Origin: Acidobacteriota bacterium
Lineage (GTDB): Bacteria > Acidobacteriota > Aminicenantia > Aminicenantales > Saccharicenantaceae
Direction of reading: 5' to 3'
Length of the DNA: 10,187 nucleotides
Assembly (NCBI GenBank): GCA_003476685.1
Contig: DMVN01000261.1
Coordinates: forward strand, 1-10,187
Numbering within the stretch: the first letter of the stretch is position 1; each line of letters begins with the position of its first letter. A model generated the notes under the pieces. The model ran no database searches. It was given only the letters and a program-made list of their open reading frames with translations, and had not been told where the DNA came from. Below are positions 8,439-10,187 of the stretch, in pieces. The position numbers and the translations under genes are program-made.

Positions 8439-10187
8439 CAGAAGCCTGATTCCGGCCGACACAACAAAATCGTAAAGAAAAAATTGAATGAGGTTGAAAT
8501 AAGCGGTGAGACCGTTTTTCCTGAAGAGCAGCTGGCCAGAGTCCTGAAACTCAAAGCCGGCCGCTCCTACCGGACCGCAGCCCTGCGCCAGGCTCAGAAC
8601 CGGTTGGAAGCTTTTTACCGCCGGTCGGGTTATTTCAATGCCCGGATAGAGGGCGAAATAGAGGAACTGGAAGAAGATGGCTTGAATTTGCGGCTTAATA
8701 TCCAGCCCGGTCGCCCGGTGGAATTCAAATTTACCGGGGATAAAATTCCGGCCAGAGCCAGGAAAAAAGCGCTCGGTTCCTGGGTGGGAAGACTGCCGGA
8801 AGAAGCTAATATCTATCAATTGAAAACGGTGCTGCTAAACGAGCTTAACCGGCGCGGTTATTATCAGGCCGCGGTCAGCCTGAACAAAATACCACAGGAA
8901 GGAAAGGTTGTTTACGAAGTCACAGCCAGTCTGAACGGTAAATGGAAGATTGAGAGCTTTAAGCTCAGCGGCAATCCGGTCTTTAAGGAAGCGGTGATTA
9001 AAAAGATTGTGGCTGATTACTTTGGAGCTAAAGCCCGGGGAGTGTGGAACCTGGTCTATGACCGGAAAATTGCTCTGGAACTGGTTGAGTATTTTTATCA
9101 GGAGAATGGTTATCTCCAGCCAAAAATTGAGGCTCCTCTGATTGAAGCGGATTTTCAGAAACGCCGGCTCCATCTGCAGCTCAAAATCGAAGCCGGGCCC
9201 AGGAGCCAGGTCAGCGCGCTGGAAATTTCTGGCAATACTAAGTTCAGCACTGAGGAACTGTCAGCCAGCCTGAATCTGAAGCCGGGAAACATCTTCAGCT
9301 GGCCTGCCCTCAATGAAGACCGAACGGTCCTGACCAACCGCTACCGGAGCGCCGGCTTCAAGGATGTCAGGGTGGAGATTGAAGCCCGGCCGGTCGATGA
9401 CGGACCTGATTATGAGGTCAGAATCAATATTGATGAAGGGCCGGTTTATACTATCTCCAGCCTGGAAGTCGAAGGAACCAGGCGCAGCCGCCGTTCCTTT
9501 GTCCTTAGGGAAACCGGCCTCAAGCCGGGCGAACCGGTCAGCCTGGAGCGACTGGCCCAGGCTCAGAAAAATCTGTACGATGCCGCCACTTTCCAGGCGG
9601 TCAACATAAATTCTGAACCGGTGAATGCCGCTGAACACCAGGAAAAAGTGCGGATCAGGCTGGAGGAAATGCCCTGGTTCAGCCTGACCTACGGCGTCCA
9701 GTATAATACCGATACCAGGTTTGAGGGATTTACCCAGCTTGATTTCAACAACCTTTTCGGCCGGGGCTGGAACAGCCTGCTGTATTTCAGAGCTAATGCC
9801 AGGCAGCAGGATGCCCGGGCCACGCTCAAGATACCCTATCTCTTCTCGCGTAAGCTGGACTCGCTTCTATCAGTTTACTACAAGAAGGACATCAGGGACC
9901 TGTTCATTACCGAAGAAATGGGAGCCAGTTTCCAGCAGAAAATCATGATCGTGCGGGGCTTTGATTTGAGCTGGGTCTACCGCTTGAGCCGGATTCATGA
10001 TTATGAAAGAGAGCCTTCCTGGCCTTTGCCCTATGATGTGAGAATTACCAGCTCGGAGCTTTCGTTGCTGCTCAGCCGGGATACCCGTGATGACCGGTTT
10101 GACCCCAGGCACGGGACCCTCCTGACCAGCAGTTTTAGCTACGCTCCCCGTTATCTTGGTTCTGACCTCAACTATGTCCGCTCCTTC
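4314..10187 (+). CDS. TamB-Omp85 (TamA/BamA-like) fusion protein, 3' end outside the window
   Basis: One frame runs without a stop for 1958 codons to the window edge. Order of parts: basic cytoplasmic tail (1-17), transmembrane anchor (18-37), AsmA-like N-terminal segment (~40-130), Pro/Glu-rich spacer (~131-150), long beta-rich TamB body, TamB C-terminal domain ending near residue 1375, basic linker (1376-1390), five POTRA-like domains (~1391-1787), then the start of a 16-strand-type Omp85 barrel (1788 on). TamB and Omp85 families are known to act together in outer-membrane protein insertion, and TamB-like proteins are implicated in phospholipid transport. A single chain from inner to outer membrane is inferred from this topology. 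ATG 4314 is the only plausible start: an in-frame stop lies at 4278-4280, and no ATG, GTG or TTG lies between. It has no Shine-Dalgarno site. Roughly 200 further residues would be needed to complete the barrel. Confidence 0.93.
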   Translation, partial: MEKENKSRTGKRGRFFKLAGWVLLGLVLLLVLAGLLLQTSWGGKFVLKKAGKIIEEKVGLGLQAESLRLNIFSLKATFTGLKLTPADKSQLPVELISCERLVLQAGWSTLSGGELRVKNLEIIKPVVKLKAPTAAPGEQKPEEISPPETGSSQGFSFRLDKFRLEQGTFSFEQPDQPLSLDLSGIKATVDFDQNSRFHRAVLTGGSGFLVLGQGKLNIKELEIRAAFDQQTIELERFSVSTDHSLLGISGTINNYFENPGLNLKTTGHLGLAEVALLLSPAEKYAGQLNWNLAMAGTPARPVVSGNISGRQLKIYGLAPVELNLDITPGSDASHLVKAKAGLGEGQLFLESHLPPGLKGTWQASLDLRQLDLRLLQAFIPDFPVELQSAISGLIELEAGELAVAEARGQARLQLKPIDAAGPSAARAAVPLSGHIYLSQSGKLLAVEKLDLSVLDSRLSFKGQIDSNENISGRLSWRLEDLQAVIRSFRAAGLDKGVSGPESQLPALESLKGSVGLEATISGQLSSPRFDLTLSGKNLSFRELSLPGLELKANGGPESIVLSRLLARFNQGQIAATGKFRPVSAQRGSIFSLDGQVEISDLDLSQIAGLLAEDNRGYLNGVLNGLVKLEGTSTGPRSSFQFRLSGTEAGTARLESLEIQGHYNPGELSLQKIDLRFPEGQLQGHLSLRPRPGEIKVELKGQKIKAQLFQAWLPALKSGLVDLELTASGFWKTPLAELKITGQGFMVDRLWFPYFELRARADGQTARATFSVPRFNLSLESQMELKAPYLLTGLIEIQDLPLSSLAGLLPEVGETSPLVALSATTKFSLPLEKPENLEAEFEFQDFDFAGLSVLLPSLQSLKPGGRANGRIVLKGFSPDLQGTDLRLEIPSLQLQLGGNEIRNEGPLTIELREKRFRVGGFILNSGRSRVSLGGGAELKELSNPALDFSLNGDLDLSDFGAWLSGMQVGGKMKLRAAVRGGLQKPLIEGTGSMDGVFLRMQDLPLVLSEASASFRVDNSELVLERLEGLANSGGFSGSGQALFGQNFSLTSARFNFKLRDFDFNFPRGLNSLSEANLVLTREKRGWLLAGDFSILNASYREDFYPSTQGLKMALSAVSPVGTEFPAFLYELALSIDIKTIENIVVKNNLADLELKANLNLKGTIPAPILSGRVESAYTGELVVGDRKYTVERLRVDFLGRENLEPNLDIFLKSTVYDQEEEIEASLVLSGTPSDLQFSLTSVPARSQEDLASLLLTGKSLRQVQGSALNTISSQLVQHFSSPLTSPVTKTLKKWLKAEDVILEPLNIATLQDPGARLTVRKRMTRSFAVTYSIDLTNSQYQTWILDYRLNRNFSTRGFRRDDGVVGLNLKHRVSFGQKPDSGRHNKIVKKKLNEVEISGETVFPEEQLARVLKLKAGRSYRTAALRQAQNRLEAFYRRSGYFNARIEGEIEELEEDGLNLRLNIQPGRPVEFKFTGDKIPARARKKALGSWVGRLPEEANIYQLKTVLLNELNRRGYYQAAVSLNKIPQEGKVVYEVTASLNGKWKIESFKLSGNPVFKEAVIKKIVADYFGAKARGVWNLVYDRKIALELVEYFYQENGYLQPKIEAPLIEADFQKRRLHLQLKIEAGPRSQVSALEISGNTKFSTEELSASLNLKPGNIFSWPALNEDRTVLTNRYRSAGFKDVRVEIEARPVDDGPDYEVRINIDEGPVYTISSLEVEGTRRSRRSFVLRETGLKPGEPVSLERLAQAQKNLYDAATFQAVNINSEPVNAAEHQEKVRIRLEEMPWFSLTYGVQYNTDTRFEGFTQLDFNNLFGRGWNSLLYFRANARQQDARATLKIPYLFSRKLDSLLSVYYKKDIRDLFITEEMGASFQQKIMIVRGFDLSWVYRLSRIHDYEREPSWPLPYDVRITSSELSLLLSRDTRDDRFDPRHGTLLTSSFSYAPRYLGSDLNYVRSF
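8484..9674 (+). other. Five POTRA-like domains of the fusion (residues ~1391-1787)
   Basis: Five consecutive units of about 75-88 residues share the POTRA beta-alpha-alpha-beta-beta pattern. Each opens with a strand ending in Gly (LNEVEISG, VEFKFTG, ESFKLSGN, ALEISGN, SLEVEG). Four of the five have an aromatic G-Y/F turn before the central strand: Gly1439-Tyr-Phe, Gly1515-Tyr-Tyr, Gly1599-Tyr-Leu, Gly1681-Phe. The fifth has ATF with Phe1760. Approximate limits are 1391-1468, 1469-1543, 1544-1630, 1631-1710 and 1711-1787. POTRA units bind client strands and partner proteins in the periplasm. Five is the number in proteobacterial BamA, whereas TamA has three. The two first units are the least certain. 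Confidence 0.8.
9675..10187 (+). other. N-terminal part of the Omp85 beta-barrel (residues 1788-1958)
   Basis: Alternating amphipathic strands follow the last POTRA unit (LTYGVQYNTDTRFEG, then the FNNLFGRGWNS turn). The Omp85 phrase DTRDDRFDPRHGTLL appears at residues 1923-1937, with Asp1923, Arg1925, Asp1926, Pro1931 and Gly1934 in the expected arrangement. About 171 barrel residues are in the window, and the lid-loop (V/I)RG(F/Y) motif that normally follows is expected beyond base 10187. Confidence 0.85.

Noticed and set aside
8193..8819. 208-codon open frame on the - strand across the TamB/POTRA junction
   Set aside because: The + strand frame here encodes recognisable TamB C-terminal and POTRA sequence, so this is an antisense shadow. 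It gives no support for a gene boundary at the fusion point.
9951..9962. VRGF (residues 1880-1883) as the Omp85 lid-loop motif
   Set aside because: It comes before the DxRD...PxxG phrase, too early in the barrel, and sits inside a predicted strand. The true lid-loop motif should follow beyond the window.
4314..10187. Two separate genes (tamB then an Omp85 gene) split near residue 1376-1390
   Set aside because: No stop codon, frameshift or ATG/GTG start with a Shine-Dalgarno site was found at the junction; the frame passes straight through.

Overview
The window comes from a Gram-negative-type (diderm) bacterium: it encodes an outer-membrane porin-like barrel, an Omp85-family barrel and a TamB-type inner-membrane-anchored protein. 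Base composition is moderately GC-rich by eye. The style vaguely recalls Acidobacteriota/Aminicenantia-like environmental genomes, but nothing here proves a taxon. Every supported gene lies on the + strand.

Layout. Bases 1-444 hold the C-terminal end of an FAD/NAD(P)H-dependent oxidoreductase. Bases 481-1494 encode a small secreted porin-like beta-barrel. After a 90-bp gap with a candidate extended -10 promoter comes purA (1585-2907, adenylosuccinate synthetase). It is followed 32 bp later by alr (2940-4088, alanine racemase), probably in the same transcript. A 225-bp non-coding gap (4089-4313) contains a weak terminator-like hairpin, nested inverted repeats and a good -35/-10 pair whose TATAAT box sits only 7 bp before the next start codon.

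The rest (4314 to the window end) is one uninterrupted reading frame of at least 1958 codons, read codon by codon with no stop or frameshift. Its first ~1375 residues are a TamB-like protein: N-terminal membrane anchor, AsmA-like start, repetitive beta-rich body and TamB C-terminal domain. After a short basic linker it continues into an Omp85 protein with five POTRA-like domains and the first part of a C-terminal barrel. This TamB-Omp85 fusion is the main point of interest. In Proteobacteria TamA (Omp85) and TamB are separate proteins that contact each other. Here the two halves are covalently joined in the order that matches their physical contact, so a single chain would run from the inner membrane across the periplasm into the outer membrane.

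How the genes fit together: Alr supplies D-alanine for peptidoglycan, and the fusion is probably involved in outer-membrane protein insertion and/or lipid transport. The porin is another outer-membrane protein. PurA and the oxidoreductase are metabolic, with no visible link to the envelope genes.
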